Part shown: positions 1 through 8,475 of the stretch, one piece after another
Layout of the letters: each line of letters starts with the position of its first letter
Numbering within the stretch: the stretch's first letter is position 1
DNA from: Rhodanobacter_A agri
Lineage (GTDB): Bacteria; Pseudomonadota; Gammaproteobacteria; Xanthomonadales; Rhodanobacteraceae
Direction of reading: 5' to 3'
Assembly (NCBI RefSeq): GCF_044904705.1
Contig: NZ_JADIKL010000006.1
Location: 124,001 to 188,000, forward strand
Length of the DNA: 64,000 nt
Program-made: the position numbers and the translations under genes
Notes under the pieces: generated by a model
Seen by the model: only the letters and a program-made list of their open reading frames with translations
What the model was told of the DNA's origin: nothing
Databases searched by the model: none

Positions 1-22
1 GGTTCGCACGTGGCGGGGAGGC

Positions 23-916
23 TCAGGTATCCGCGCCGGTGGCGAACCCTTCCCGCGTACCGCGATTGAATACGCGATCGTCGTCCAGCACATCGGCCGC
101 CGCATGTGCGGGCTCCGTCTTGAGCTTCGCGTAGATCGGCGTGAAGTCGGGGTGGGTGGCCTCGAACAGCTGCTCGAAGCTGTCGATCACGAAGTAGGTC
201 TGCTGGTAGGTATCGATGCGGTAGCGCGTGCTCATCACGCGTTCCAGGCCGAAGCCGATGCGGTTCGGCGCGGGCGAGTCCAGGCAGTAGATCGACTCGC
301 CCTTGGAGCTGACGATGCCGGCGCCGTAGATGCGCATGCCTTCGCCGGTGTTGATCAGGCCGAACTCCACCGTGTACCAGTACAGGCGGGTGAGATTCAT
401 CAGTGCCTCGGGACCGATCGCGAAGGCCTTCATGCCGCCGCGGCCGTAGGCCTGCATGTAGTCGGCGAACACTGGGTTGAGCAGCAGCGGCACGTGGCCG
501 AACAAGTCGTGGAACAGGTCCGGCTCGCTGAGGTAGTCGAGCTGGTCGGGCTTGCGGATCCACCAGCTCACCGGGAAGCGGCGGTTGGCGAGATGGTCGA
601 AGAACACCTCGTCCGGCAACAGGCCTTCCACCGCCACCAGCTCCCAGCCGGTGGCCTCGGCCAGCACCTTGTTGAGTTCGGAAAACTTCGGGATGCCGCC
701 GTCGCCGAGGCCGAAGCGTTCCACGCCGGCGAGAAACTCCTGGCAGGCGCGGCCGGGCAGCAGTTCGCGCTGGCGCTTGTACAAGGTGTCCCACACCTCA
801 TGGTCGGTGCGGGTGTAGCTGTCCCACGGCTGCTCGACCACGCCGGTCGCATAGACCGGGATATAGCCGCGGTCGGTCTGGTGGTGTTCGACCTTGCGGG
901 GCGTGTTGTGATCCAT
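23..916 (-). CDS. phhA: Phenylalanine 4-monooxygenase
   Basis: Cytosolic non-haem iron enzyme that hydroxylates phenylalanine to tyrosine with tetrahydropterin and O2. The 297-residue protein has the family iron-ligand signature PDLFHDLFGHVPLL (two His) and the downstream Glu in LYWYTVEFGL. The length matches bacterial single-domain PhhA. The start at 916 (MDHNTPRK) is preferred: the frame runs upstream to 1045, but that part reads like leader DNA and holds a palindrome. Divergent from an Lrp-family gene, a common arrangement for amino-acid catabolic genes, so control by that regulator is likely (inference). Confidence 0.96.
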   Translation of the reverse strand: MDHNTPRKVEHHQTDRGYIPVYATGVVEQPWDSYTRTDHEVWDTLYKRQRELLPGRACQEFLAGVERFGLGDGGIPKFSELNKVLAEATGWELVAVEGLLPDEVFFDHLANRRFPVSWWIRKPDQLDYLSEPDLFHDLFGHVPLLLNPVFADYMQAYGRGGMKAFAIGPEALMNLTRLYWYTVEFGLINTGEGMRIYGAGIVSSKGESIYCLDSPAPNRIGFGLERVMSTRYRIDTYQQTYFVIDSFEQLFEATHPDFTPIYAKLKTEPAHAAADVLDDDRVFNRGTREGFATGADT

Positions 917-938
917 GGCGGACTCCGGGGTGGACTGG

Positions 939-958
939 ATTCCGGCGCATACCGGAAT
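939..958. repeat. Perfect 7-bp inverted repeat in the phhA leader
   Basis: ATTCCGG and CCGGAAT flank a 6-base loop (CGCATA), 23 bases upstream of the phhA start codon. The surrounding GGATTCCGG..CCGGAATGACC resembles a hairpin repeat dispersed in many proteobacterial genomes. It could be such a repeat or a leader hairpin affecting phhA expression. No second copy was noticed in this window. Confidence 0.5.
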
Positions 959-1003
959 GACCAACCAGAGGATACGGCGAACGCGCCGCACGAAGCTTGC
1001 AAA

Positions 1004-1032
1004 ATTGCGCATACAAGGCGTTACAGTGCAAT
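1004..1032. promoter_or_regulatory. Candidate Lrp-type operator between phhA and its regulator
   Basis: ATTGC (1004-1008) and GCAAT (1028-1032) form an AT-rich inverted repeat in the only intergenic space between the divergent phhA and Lrp-family genes. Lrp/AsnC proteins usually bind degenerate palindromes near their own promoter. The position fits; the sequence match is weak. Confidence 0.3.
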
Positions 1033-1071
1033 ATCCTTGCGTCAATGAATGATTGAAACGGAGTATCGTGC

Positions 1072-1584
1072 ATGAACGCGCTGGATCGCACCGACCTGCG
1101 CCTGCTCTCCGTGTTGCAGACGGAGGGGCGCATCACCAATGCCGAGCTGGCCGAGCGGGTGAATCTGTCGCCCTCGGCCTGTCTGCGCCGGCTGCAGCGG
1201 CTGGAAGCGGACCAGGTGATCACCGGCTACGCCGCCCAGGTCGACCCGCAGGCGGTGGGCCTGGGCTTGCAGGCGTTTGTGCGCGTGCAGCTGGTAAAGC
1301 ACGAGGCGGAGGTGATCGAGCGTTTCGTCGAACGCGTCAACGGCTGGGACGAAGTGGTGGCCTGCCACGCGCTCACCGGCGACATGGACTACCTGTTGCA
1401 TATCTACGTGGCCGACCTCGCGGATTTCTCGCGTTTCCTGCTCGACCACCTGCTCAATGCCGCCGGCGTGGCCGACGTCAATTCCAGCTTCGTGCTGCGC
1501 ACGGTGAAGCGCTCGCCCTCGCTGCCGCTGCCGCGCGCGGAAAATCCCCCGCCGCCGCACAACCTGGCCGGCAACAGACGCTAG
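1072..1584 (+). CDS. Lrp/AsnC family transcriptional regulator
   Basis: A 170-residue regulator. N-terminal helix-turn-helix at about residues 4-60 (DLRLLSVLQTEGRITNAELA, then LSPSACLRRLQRLE), followed by the RAM/AsnC ligand-binding domain with the GDMDYLL motif near residue 105. A CGGAG Shine-Dalgarno lies 8 bases before the ATG. The last ~20 residues are Pro-rich and extend past the usual family end. Divergent from phhA, so the probable target is aromatic amino-acid catabolism (inference). Family confidence is high; the effector is unknown. Confidence 0.93.
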   Translation: MNALDRTDLRLLSVLQTEGRITNAELAERVNLSPSACLRRLQRLEADQVITGYAAQVDPQAVGLGLQAFVRVQLVKHEAEVIERFVERVNGWDEVVACHALTGDMDYLLHIYVADLADFSRFLLDHLLNAAGVADVNSSFVLRTVKRSPSLPLPRAENPPPPHNLAGNRR

Positions 1585-1596
1585 ACTAACGGGCTG

Positions 1597-2397
1597 ATGG
1601 ATACCGCCACCGCCTCCCTGCCGACCCGCGACCACCTGCGCCCGCTGCGCTACCTCTGGCGCGTGCCGCTGCTGCTGGTGCATGCGGTGCTGGCGATCAT
1701 GCTGGCCGCGTTCGTGATGAGCTGGAACCGCAATCGCGTGATGCAGAACGGCCGCGAACCGTTCCCGCACAAGCTGGTCCGCTGGTGGTCGACCATGCTG
1801 ATGCGCATCTTCGGCCTGCGGGCGGTGCGCGTGGGCGAGCCGCTGGCAGACCCGGTGCTGTTTGTCGCGAACCACACCTCGTGGATCGACATCGAGTTGC
1901 TGCACAGCCAGCGTGCGGCCTGCTTCGTGGCCAAGGCGGAGATCGCGAACTGGCCGCTGGTGGGTTGGCTGGCGGCCAGCGGCGGCACCATTTTCCACCG
2001 CCGCGGCAGCAACCACTCGCTGGCGGCGGTGATGCAGGTGATGGTCGAGCGCCTGCGTGCCGGCCGTTCGGTGGCGGTGTTTCCCGAGGGCGGCACCGGC
2101 CACGACGGTGTGCTTAAGGTGTTCCACGCACGCATCTTCCAGGCCGCATTGGACGCCGATGTGGTGGTGCAGCCGGTGGCACTGCGCTTCACCCGCAACG
2201 GCAGGCGGGTGATCGACGCCGGTTTCCGCGAGCGCGAGAACTTCCTGCAGAACTTCCTGCGCCTGCTCGGCGGTCCGCCGATGGATGCGGAGGTGCATTT
2301 CCTGCAGCCGGTGCCGGCCAGCCCGGATGCCCGCCGCCGGATGGCGGAGCTGTCGCGCGAACGCATTGCCGCGGCGCTGGAAGACCGCGAAGCATGA
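1597..2397 (+). CDS. plsC: 1-acyl-sn-glycerol-3-phosphate acyltransferase (PlsC family)
   Basis: Membrane-associated acyltransferase that would convert lysophosphatidic acid to phosphatidic acid or acylate a related lipid. In 266 residues it shows an N-terminal hydrophobic segment (about 20-45), the catalytic HX4D box in NHTSWID (about residue 91) and the substrate-binding FPEGGTGHDG box (about 165). Its stop overlaps the next gene's start (ATGA), so the hydrolase downstream is co-translated. More than one PlsC paralog is common in this group, so it need not be the housekeeping copy. Confidence 0.9.
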   Translation: MDTATASLPTRDHLRPLRYLWRVPLLLVHAVLAIMLAAFVMSWNRNRVMQNGREPFPHKLVRWWSTMLMRIFGLRAVRVGEPLADPVLFVANHTSWIDIELLHSQRAACFVAKAEIANWPLVGWLAASGGTIFHRRGSNHSLAAVMQVMVERLRAGRSVAVFPEGGTGHDGVLKVFHARIFQAALDADVVVQPVALRFTRNGRRVIDAGFRERENFLQNFLRLLGGPPMDAEVHFLQPVPASPDARRRMAELSRERIAAALEDREA

Positions 2398-3392
2398 GCC
2401 TGCCGTGCGGAAAGGATTTCCGTCCGCCCTGGCCACTCACCAGCGGGCACATCCAGACCATGCTCTCGTCCAGCGGCGTGCGCCGCCTGCTGCTGCCGCG
2501 CGCCGCGCGCGCGGTGCAGGAAGGCGCCGAGCAGGTGATGGTGGACGGCGGCGGCGGCGTGCGCCTCACCGGTGCGTTCACCGCGCAGAAACTGCGGCCA
2601 CAGCCGCGCGGCCTCGCCGTGCTGTTCCACGGCTGGGAGGGCAGCGTCGACTCCACCTATGTGCTGCAGACCGGTAGCCGCCTGCTCGCCGACGGCTGGG
2701 ACATCTTCCGCCTCAACTTCCGCGACCACGGCGACAGCCACGACTTGAACGAAGCGCTGTTCCATTCCTGCCGGCTCGACGAGGTGGTACATGCGCTGGG
2801 CGAGATCGCCATGCGCTGGCCGGCGCGGCCGCTGGCGCTGGCCGGCTTCTCGCTGGGCGGCAACTTCGCGCTGCGCGCTGCGCTGCATACCTCGCGCGTG
2901 GGCATTCCGCTCAGCTATGCGCTGGCGGTATGTCCGATCATCGATCCCACCGAGGGCTTGTTCTCGCTGGAGGAATCGGCGCCCTGGTTCTACCAGGCCT
3001 ACTTCATGCACAAGTGGCGGCATTCGCTGCTGGCCAAGCAGAAGGCGTTTCCGCAGCATCGCTACTTCGAGATGTCCGAACTGAAGCAGGACCTGCGCGG
3101 CCTCACCGAATCGCTGGTGCGCCGGCATACCGACTTCAACTCGCTGCAGCAGTACCTGGATGGCTATTCGGTGGCCGGCGATGCGCTGCTGGCCATGCAG
3201 ATCCCCGCCACCATCCTCACCGCGCGCGACGATCCGGTGATCCCGGTGGGCGCGTTCGAGCAGCTGCAGCTGCCGCCGAACGTGGAGCTGGACATCGCCG
3301 ACTTCGGCGGCCACTGCGGCTTCATCCGCGGCCGTGACATGACCAGTTTCACCGACGACTACATCGCAGCGCGTTTCAACGCGCTGGCCTGA
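2394..3392 (+). CDS. Alpha/beta hydrolase, YheT-like
   Basis: A 332-residue alpha/beta-hydrolase of the YheT/ABHD1-3 type. Visible features are the N-terminal WPLTSGHIQTM segment typical of YheT, the oxyanion-region HGWEGS, the nucleophile elbow GFSLGGN (Ser near residue 162), the acid in TARDDPVIP and a C-terminal His in FGGHCGF. The start overlaps the acyltransferase stop by four bases, suggesting a shared job in lipid or acyl-ester turnover. The substrate cannot be told from sequence. Confidence 0.88.
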   Translation: MSLPCGKDFRPPWPLTSGHIQTMLSSSGVRRLLLPRAARAVQEGAEQVMVDGGGGVRLTGAFTAQKLRPQPRGLAVLFHGWEGSVDSTYVLQTGSRLLADGWDIFRLNFRDHGDSHDLNEALFHSCRLDEVVHALGEIAMRWPARPLALAGFSLGGNFALRAALHTSRVGIPLSYALAVCPIIDPTEGLFSLEESAPWFYQAYFMHKWRHSLLAKQKAFPQHRYFEMSELKQDLRGLTESLVRRHTDFNSLQQYLDGYSVAGDALLAMQIPATILTARDDPVIPVGAFEQLQLPPNVELDIADFGGHCGFIRGRDMTSFTDDYIAARFNALA

Positions 3393-3529
3393 GGGCCGCA
3401 TGGCTGTCGGTTCGCAGCCGACAAGGGTATGACTTTCCGCATGGCATGACTTCCACCACGGGGCGGCCCGCGACCGGCGGCCTAGAGTGCGGCGACATCC
3501 GCCCACCGGGCCCTATCGAGCGACAGGCA

Positions 3530-5104
3530 ATGAACCGTGTTGATCGCAGGTGCAGTCTTTCCATAGCGCTGATGTCGGCCATGCTGGCGATGGCCGGCAG
3601 CGCGGCAGCGCATGCATCCGCTGTGACCGGCGCGGATGGCACCCGCGAAGGCATCAAGGGCCATCCCGGCTGCGCGCAGCTCGACGCGCGCGGCTGCCTC
3701 GACCTCGCGTTGGCCGCGATGGGCGGGCGCGACAAACTCGCCGGCATCCACAGCGAGCAACTCGATGTAATCGGACATACCGCGCTGGTCGAGCAGTCGT
3801 ACCGGCAGGCGCCGTTCATTACCAGCTATGCACGCGACCAGCTGACCGTGGATTTCGACCAGGCCCGCCTGCTCGACAGCAATCATGGCGTGTGGCCCGA
3901 AGCCGATCCGCACCAGGCCGAAAGCGATGTGGCGCTGATCGTCACCGGCCAGGGCGGCGTGTATCGCAGCAAGGGCGGCGATTCGCCGTGCTCGCTGGCT
4001 GACCTGGAAGGGGCTCGGGATACGCTGGCGCTGGGACCGGAGCGGCTGTTGCTCACCGCATCGGCGGCGCCCGACCTGCACTACGCTGACAGCGAATGGC
4101 TGCGCTCCACCCCGCACAGCGTGCTGGAATTCGACTGGCACGGGCAGCCGGTGCGCGTGCTGTTGAATGGTTTCAATCACCTGCCTGACGCGTTCGAGCG
4201 CACGGCCTCGTTCCAGGACTTCTGGTTCGCCTGGGGCGACGTCGCCCAGCGCGTGTACTACGACAACTGGAAGTTGCTGGGTGGTGTGCTGTTGCCGACC
4301 AACCGCATCGAGCAGCGCAACGGCGTGCTGTGGCAGTCCACGCAGATCCTCGACGCCCGCTTCAACGCGACGCTGGACGAAAAGACATTCGCGGTGGACG
4401 CGGCGGCGGCGGCGAAGAGCAAGCTGTCCAAGGGCTGGAATCGCGAATTCAGCGACCAGCACCGGGTCGAGCTGGCGCCGGGCATCGAACTCTACCGCGG
4501 CGCCTGGAACGCCACCTTGATCCGGCAGGACGATGGCGTGCTGGCGCTGGAGGCGCCGATTTCGCCGCATTACGTCGCCGGCGTGCTGGCCAAGGCGCAC
4601 AGCGCGTTCCCGGGGCTGCCGGTGAAAGCAGTGCTGTCCAGCTCCGACTCGTGGCCGCACGTCGCCGGGGTGCGCGAAGCCGTGGCCGAAGGCTTGCCGG
4701 TGTACGTCCTCGATCTGAACCAGCCGCTGCTGGCGCGGGTGGCGGCCGCACCGCACCGCCTGCAGCCGGACCCGCTGCAGGCGGCGCCCAAGGCCCCGCA
4801 ATGGCGCGTGGTTTCGGGCAAGCAGGTCATCGGCAGCGGCGCGAACCAGGCAGTGATCTACCCGCTGCGTGGCGCCTCCACCGAGCGGCAATACATGGTG
4901 TATTTCCCGCAACACAAGTTGCTGTACGCCAGCGACACGCTGGCCCTGAATCCCGACCACACGCTGTACGACCCCGAGCTGATGCACGAAGTGGTGCAGG
5001 CGGTGGCGCGCGAACACCTGCAGGTGGACACGGTCTATGCGATGCACGAAGGGCCGACGCCGTGGTCCCAAGTAGTCCACATGGTCGATGCGGCAAGCCG
5101 GTGA
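3530..5104 (+). CDS. Exported metallo-beta-lactamase-fold protein with degenerate metal site
   Basis: 524 residues beginning with a signal peptide (RRCSLSIALMSAMLAMAGSAAAHAS). The second half resembles the metallo-beta-lactamase fold: strand VLALEAPISPHY, a helix, then VLSSSDSWPHVAG at residues 368-380, where active members carry HxHxDH followed by a glycine. Later fold landmarks remain (LLYASDTLAL with its Asp, and MHEGPTPW near residue 506). Two of the usual metal ligands are therefore missing, suggesting a non-hydrolytic or altered enzyme. The N-terminal half is unrecognised. The start at 3530 is chosen because the signal peptide begins there. Confidence 0.7.
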   Translation: MNRVDRRCSLSIALMSAMLAMAGSAAAHASAVTGADGTREGIKGHPGCAQLDARGCLDLALAAMGGRDKLAGIHSEQLDVIGHTALVEQSYRQAPFITSYARDQLTVDFDQARLLDSNHGVWPEADPHQAESDVALIVTGQGGVYRSKGGDSPCSLADLEGARDTLALGPERLLLTASAAPDLHYADSEWLRSTPHSVLEFDWHGQPVRVLLNGFNHLPDAFERTASFQDFWFAWGDVAQRVYYDNWKLLGGVLLPTNRIEQRNGVLWQSTQILDARFNATLDEKTFAVDAAAAAKSKLSKGWNREFSDQHRVELAPGIELYRGAWNATLIRQDDGVLALEAPISPHYVAGVLAKAHSAFPGLPVKAVLSSSDSWPHVAGVREAVAEGLPVYVLDLNQPLLARVAAAPHRLQPDPLQAAPKAPQWRVVSGKQVIGSGANQAVIYPLRGASTERQYMVYFPQHKLLYASDTLALNPDHTLYDPELMHEVVQAVAREHLQVDTVYAMHEGPTPWSQVVHMVDAASR

Positions 5105-5189
5105 CGGTGCCGGCCGAAGCATGAGCGGGCATACGGCATGCCAGGGACGGGAGTAGGATCGGCGCTTCCCCATCGATGGTGAAGCGCCC

Positions 5190-6287
5190 ATGCGTATCTG
5201 GCTGCTGTCCTTGTCCGCATTGCTGTTGCTGTTCGCCGCGCCCGCTTTCGGCGAAGTCCATCTCGATCGCCTGGTGTTGCCGAAAGGCTTCCACATCGCG
5301 GTGTATTCCGACCAGGTGCAGAACGCCCGCGAGATCGCATTGGGCGCGAAAGGCACAGTGTTCGTGGGCTCGATGGACGCGGGCAAGGTCTACGCGCTCA
5401 CCGACACGCAGCATGACGGCCACGCCGACAAGGTACGCGTGCTCGCCAGCGGGCTGGAAATGCCGGTGGGCGTGGCGTTCCACCACGGCGACCTCTATAT
5501 CTCGGCGGTAAGCCGCATCTACGTGCTGCGCGACATCGAAAACCACCTCGACGATCCGCCCAAGCTGGAACTCGTCACCGACAAGCTCCCCAGCGAGACG
5601 CACCACGGCTGGCGTTTCATCGCGTTCGGCCCGGACGGCAAACTCTACGTGCCGATCGGCGCGCCCTGCAACGTCTGCGACAAGGGCGAGGCCTACGCCA
5701 AGATCACCCGCATGAACGCTGACGGCAGCGGCGCGCAGGATGTGGCCTACGGCATCCGCAACACCGTGGGTTTTGACTGGCGCTCAGGCTCGCACCAGTT
5801 GTGGTTCACCGACAACGGCCGCGACATGATGGGCGACGACATCCCCAGCGACGAACTGAACCGGCTCAGCCATGTCGGCGAACACTTCGGTTTCCCGTAC
5901 TGCCATGAGGGCGACGTGCTCGATCCCGATTTCGGCAAGGGCCACAGCTGCAAGGACTACACACCACCGGTGCTGAAGCTGGGTGCGCACGTGGCTTCGC
6001 TGGGCATGCGCTTCTACGGGGGCAGCCTGTTCCCCGCCGGCTACAAGGGCGCGATCCTGGTGGCCGAGCACGGTTCGTGGAACCGCTCGAAGAAATCCGG
6101 CTACCGCGTGATGACCGTGCGCCTGAATGGCGACAAGGTGGCCAGCTACCAGCCGCTGATCACCGGCTTCGAAGAAAACGAGCAGGCATGGGGTCGTCCG
6201 GTCGACGTGCAACCGCTGCCGGACGGCAGCGTGCTGGTGAGCGACGATCTGGCGGGTGCGGTGTACCGGGTGACGTATAAACCGTAA
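5190..6287 (+). CDS. PQQ-type sorbosone dehydrogenase family beta-propeller
   Basis: 365 residues with a signal peptide (MRIWLLSLSALLLLFAAPAFG), so periplasmic or secreted. The mature part is a glucose/sorbosone dehydrogenase-like six-bladed propeller: LPKGFHIAVYSDQVQNAR, HHGWRFIAFGPDGKLYVPIG, GIRNTVGFDW, then LWFTDNGRDMMGDD and PEELNRL-like SDELNRL. Cys-rich patches (CNVCDKGE, CHEGD, GHSCKDY) are typical of the family. It probably oxidises a sugar or aldehyde using PQQ, but no PQQ synthesis genes are in the window and the substrate is unknown. Confidence 0.85.
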   Translation: MRIWLLSLSALLLLFAAPAFGEVHLDRLVLPKGFHIAVYSDQVQNAREIALGAKGTVFVGSMDAGKVYALTDTQHDGHADKVRVLASGLEMPVGVAFHHGDLYISAVSRIYVLRDIENHLDDPPKLELVTDKLPSETHHGWRFIAFGPDGKLYVPIGAPCNVCDKGEAYAKITRMNADGSGAQDVAYGIRNTVGFDWRSGSHQLWFTDNGRDMMGDDIPSDELNRLSHVGEHFGFPYCHEGDVLDPDFGKGHSCKDYTPPVLKLGAHVASLGMRFYGGSLFPAGYKGAILVAEHGSWNRSKKSGYRVMTVRLNGDKVASYQPLITGFEENEQAWGRPVDVQPLPDGSVLVSDDLAGAVYRVTYKP

Positions 6288-6368
6288 GAGCCGCATGCCT
6301 TGCACGAACGCCCGGCGGCATCGCCCTGCGTCCGCGACCAGCAAACCGACAAGCAGACGGAAACCATC

Positions 6369-6992
6369 ATGCAACTCCGCAGCGACAACTTCGCCAACGG
6401 CCAGCCCATCCCCGCCGCCAACGCCTTCGGCAAACCCGGCGCGCCGGTGGCGCTGTCCGACAACCGCAGTCCGCACCTGGCATGGAAGGACGCACCGGAA
6501 GGCACGCGCTCCTTCGTGCTCACCTGCATCGACAGCGACGTACCCAGCCGCGGCGACGACGTGAACAAGGAAGGCCGCACGGTTCCCGCCGACCTGCCGC
6601 GCGTGGAATTCGTGCACTGGCTGATGGCCAACATCCCCGAGGAGTGCGGCGAGCTGTCCGAAGGCGCTTGCTGCGACGGCATCACGCCGCGCGGCAAGCG
6701 CGATCCGCTGGGCCCACCGGGCAGCGTGCAAGGCGTGAACGACTACACCGGCTGGTTCGCGGGCGACGCCGAGATGGGTGGCGATTATCTTGGCTACGAC
6801 GGCCCCTGTCCGCCGTGGAACGACTGCATCGTCCACCACTACCACTTCCGCATCCATGCACTGGACGTGGCAGCGTTGGAACTGTCGCGCGGCTTCACGC
6901 TGGCCGAATTGCGCGACGCCATGCATGGTCACGTGTTGGGCGAAGCGCAGCTGGTGGGCGCTTACGCCATCCGTCCCGCATCGGCGATGTGA
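6369..6992 (+). CDS. YbhB/YbcL family PEBP-like protein
   Basis: 207-residue phosphatidylethanolamine-binding-protein homologue (Raf-kinase-inhibitor-like; bacterial YbhB/YbcL). Landmarks are SPHLAWKDAPEGTRSFVLTCIDSDVPS (read as the DPDxP-like ligand loop), the VHWLMANIP strand and the YDGPCPPWND segment matching the family GPxPP motif. The ATG at 6369 is chosen because homology begins at MQLRSDNF. No signal peptide, so cytosolic. Bacterial members have no firmly established reaction. Confidence 0.9.
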   Translation: MQLRSDNFANGQPIPAANAFGKPGAPVALSDNRSPHLAWKDAPEGTRSFVLTCIDSDVPSRGDDVNKEGRTVPADLPRVEFVHWLMANIPEECGELSEGACCDGITPRGKRDPLGPPGSVQGVNDYTGWFAGDAEMGGDYLGYDGPCPPWNDCIVHHYHFRIHALDVAALELSRGFTLAELRDAMHGHVLGEAQLVGAYAIRPASAM

Positions 6993-7113
6993 CGGCGGTT
7001 GTGCAGGCGACGTGCACGCACGCCCCTTCACGCGCAGATGGCAGCCATTGTGGGTGAATGACGGCACGTGGCTGTGCGAGCCGCGGTCGGCAATCGTTCA
7101 AGAGGGCAAGGCC

Positions 7114-7269
7114 ATGCTTCACTACGCACTGGTATTTCTGATCGTCGCCATCATCGCCGCGGTGCTCGGCTTCGGCGGCATCGCGGGCACGGCGGCCGGG
7201 ATCGCGAAGATCCTGTTCATCGTGTTCCTGATCCTGGCGATCATCTCTTTCTTGCGCCGCGCAAAATGA
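7114..7269 (+). CDS. DUF1328 family small membrane protein (YtjA-like)
   Basis: 51 residues with two hydrophobic helices (about 3-22 and 30-47) separated by the Gly/Ala stretch GFGGIAGTAAGIAK that defines DUF1328, and a basic end (RRAK). AGAGGGCAAGGCC precedes the ATG and supplies the ribosome site. These proteins are often stress-induced inner-membrane proteins of unknown function. It heads a run of five small membrane-associated genes on the same strand. Confidence 0.9.
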   Translation: MLHYALVFLIVAIIAAVLGFGGIAGTAAGIAKILFIVFLILAIISFLRRAK

Positions 7270-7327
7270 ATCGTGGCGCGGCGCCCGGCGAACCGGCATC
7301 CTTCAGCGTGAGTTCCGTGGAGACAGC

Positions 7328-7690
7328 ATGAACAAGCAGGCAGCAACGACCGAAAACGGCACATCCAGCCGCATCGACGAAGGCGCCGAGCGCGTCAAGC
7401 AGGCCACCTCCCACGCGGTCGCTAGCACCAAGGAGGCGGTCGAACGCGCCGCCGACCACGTGGAGGAAAGCCTGCACCGTGCGACCGACAAGGTCGCCGC
7501 CGGCGCCAACCGCGCCAACGAGAAGCTTTCCGACGCCAGCGAACGTGGCCGCGCCGCCTACGACGCCACCATGGATCGCGCCGACGAGTGGCTGGAACAG
7601 GTACGCGATTACGTGCGTGAGAAGCCGGTGCAGTCGGTGGCGATCGCGTTGGGTGCGGGCTGGCTGCTCGCTCGCCTGCTCAAGCGCTGA
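7328..7690 (+). CDS. DUF883/YqjD-ElaB-like protein with C-terminal membrane anchor
   Basis: 120 residues: a long amphipathic Ala-rich helix (about 15-95, heptads such as AVERAADHVEESLHRATDKV) followed by REKPVQSVAIALGAGWLLARLLKR, the tail-anchor of DUF883 proteins. E. coli YqjD and ElaB bind ribosomes in stationary phase; whether this one does is unknown. Shine-Dalgarno GGAG lies five bases before the ATG. The next gene starts six bases after its stop and encodes a YqjE-like protein, reproducing the yqjD-yqjE order. Confidence 0.88.
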   Translation: MNKQAATTENGTSSRIDEGAERVKQATSHAVASTKEAVERAADHVEESLHRATDKVAAGANRANEKLSDASERGRAAYDATMDRADEWLEQVRDYVREKPVQSVAIALGAGWLLARLLKR

Positions 7691-7696
7691 TTCCGC

Positions 7697-8167
7697 ATGC
7701 AAGAAGACTCGGGGCGCGGGCAAACGCGCGCGACGGCGCCGGAAACCCCGGCGCCGTCCTCGTCTCTGCTGCAGGAACTGGGCCGGTTGGCCAGCGCGGT
7801 GCGGCGGCTGTTCGGCGCGCAGCTGCATCTGCTGGCCGCCGAGCTGGGGTTGGCGCGCAGCGCGGTGTCGTGGCTGCTGCTCGCCGCGTTGGCTGCCACC
7901 GTGGCTGGCGTAGCGCTGGGCCTGACCCTGCTCGGCCTGGTCGGTGTGCTGCTGGCCACCTGGTTGCACTCGTGGATCTGGGCATTGCTGCTGCTGGCGC
8001 TGCTGCAAGCTTTGTTGCTTGCGGGCGCGATCCTGCTGTTCCGTCGCTGCATGCACTGGATGAGCCTGCCCGCCACGCGTCACGAGTGGAGTGCGATGAT
8101 GCGCGACACGCTGCACCACGCCGAACGCGAGGCCGGCAGCGGGACCCGTGGGGAGGGCGAGCCATGA
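7697..8167 (+). CDS. Phage-holin-family (YqjE-like) membrane protein
   Basis: 156 residues. After a disordered N-terminus, LLQELGRLASAVRRLFGAQLHLLAAELGLA forms an amphipathic helix. Two transmembrane helices follow (about 58-85 and 92-117) and the C-terminus is charged. This is the YqjE/Actinobacterial holin-X-like architecture. Despite the family name there are no phage genes nearby, so it is a chromosomal membrane protein. Its stop overlaps the next start (ATGA), indicating translational coupling. Confidence 0.83.
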   Translation: MQEDSGRGQTRATAPETPAPSSSLLQELGRLASAVRRLFGAQLHLLAAELGLARSAVSWLLLAALAATVAGVALGLTLLGLVGVLLATWLHSWIWALLLLALLQALLLAGAILLFRRCMHWMSLPATRHEWSAMMRDTLHHAEREAGSGTRGEGEP

Positions 8168-8475
8168 ACAGGCTCTTGAAGCAACTCGGCAAGGTGCGTG
8201 CGGCGCAGGCGCAGGTGGCCGCGCATCGCGCGGAACTGGCTGTGCCGGCGGCGGCCCTGCTGGCGCGCGGGCAGCGCCACCCGCTCATCGCGCTGGGTGC
8301 GGCGGGCGGTGCAGGTTTCGTGCTCGGCAGTCTCGACGTGCATCCCTTGCGGGTGCCGGGGGTGGGGCCGCTGTTGCGTGGCGGCCTCGCCGAGGCGGTG
8401 ACGCAAGGCGTGCGCCTGATCGTCGAACTGGGTGCCGGTGCCGTCGACGATACGGCGGACGACACGCCCGCATGA
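8164..8475 (+). CDS. Small protein in YqjK position, unknown function
   Basis: 103 residues. A basic N-terminal helix (KQLGKVRAAQAQVAAHRAEL) is followed by a Gly-rich hydrophobic segment (about 40-60, LIALGAAGGAGFVLGSL) and an acidic C-terminus. I do not recognise a family with certainty; the place after a YqjE-like gene matches yqjK in E. coli. Both ends overlap neighbours by ATGA, so it belongs to one tightly coupled operon with the holin-like gene and the transporter. Confidence 0.7.
   Translation: MNRLLKQLGKVRAAQAQVAAHRAELAVPAAALLARGQRHPLIALGAAGGAGFVLGSLDVHPLRVPGVGPLLRGGLAEAVTQGVRLIVELGAGAVDDTADDTPA

Noticed and set aside
7697..8167. Prophage remnant suggested by a holin-family gene
   Set aside because: No lysin, capsid, integrase or attachment repeats nearby. 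The gene order yqjD-yqjE-like is a normal chromosomal cassette.
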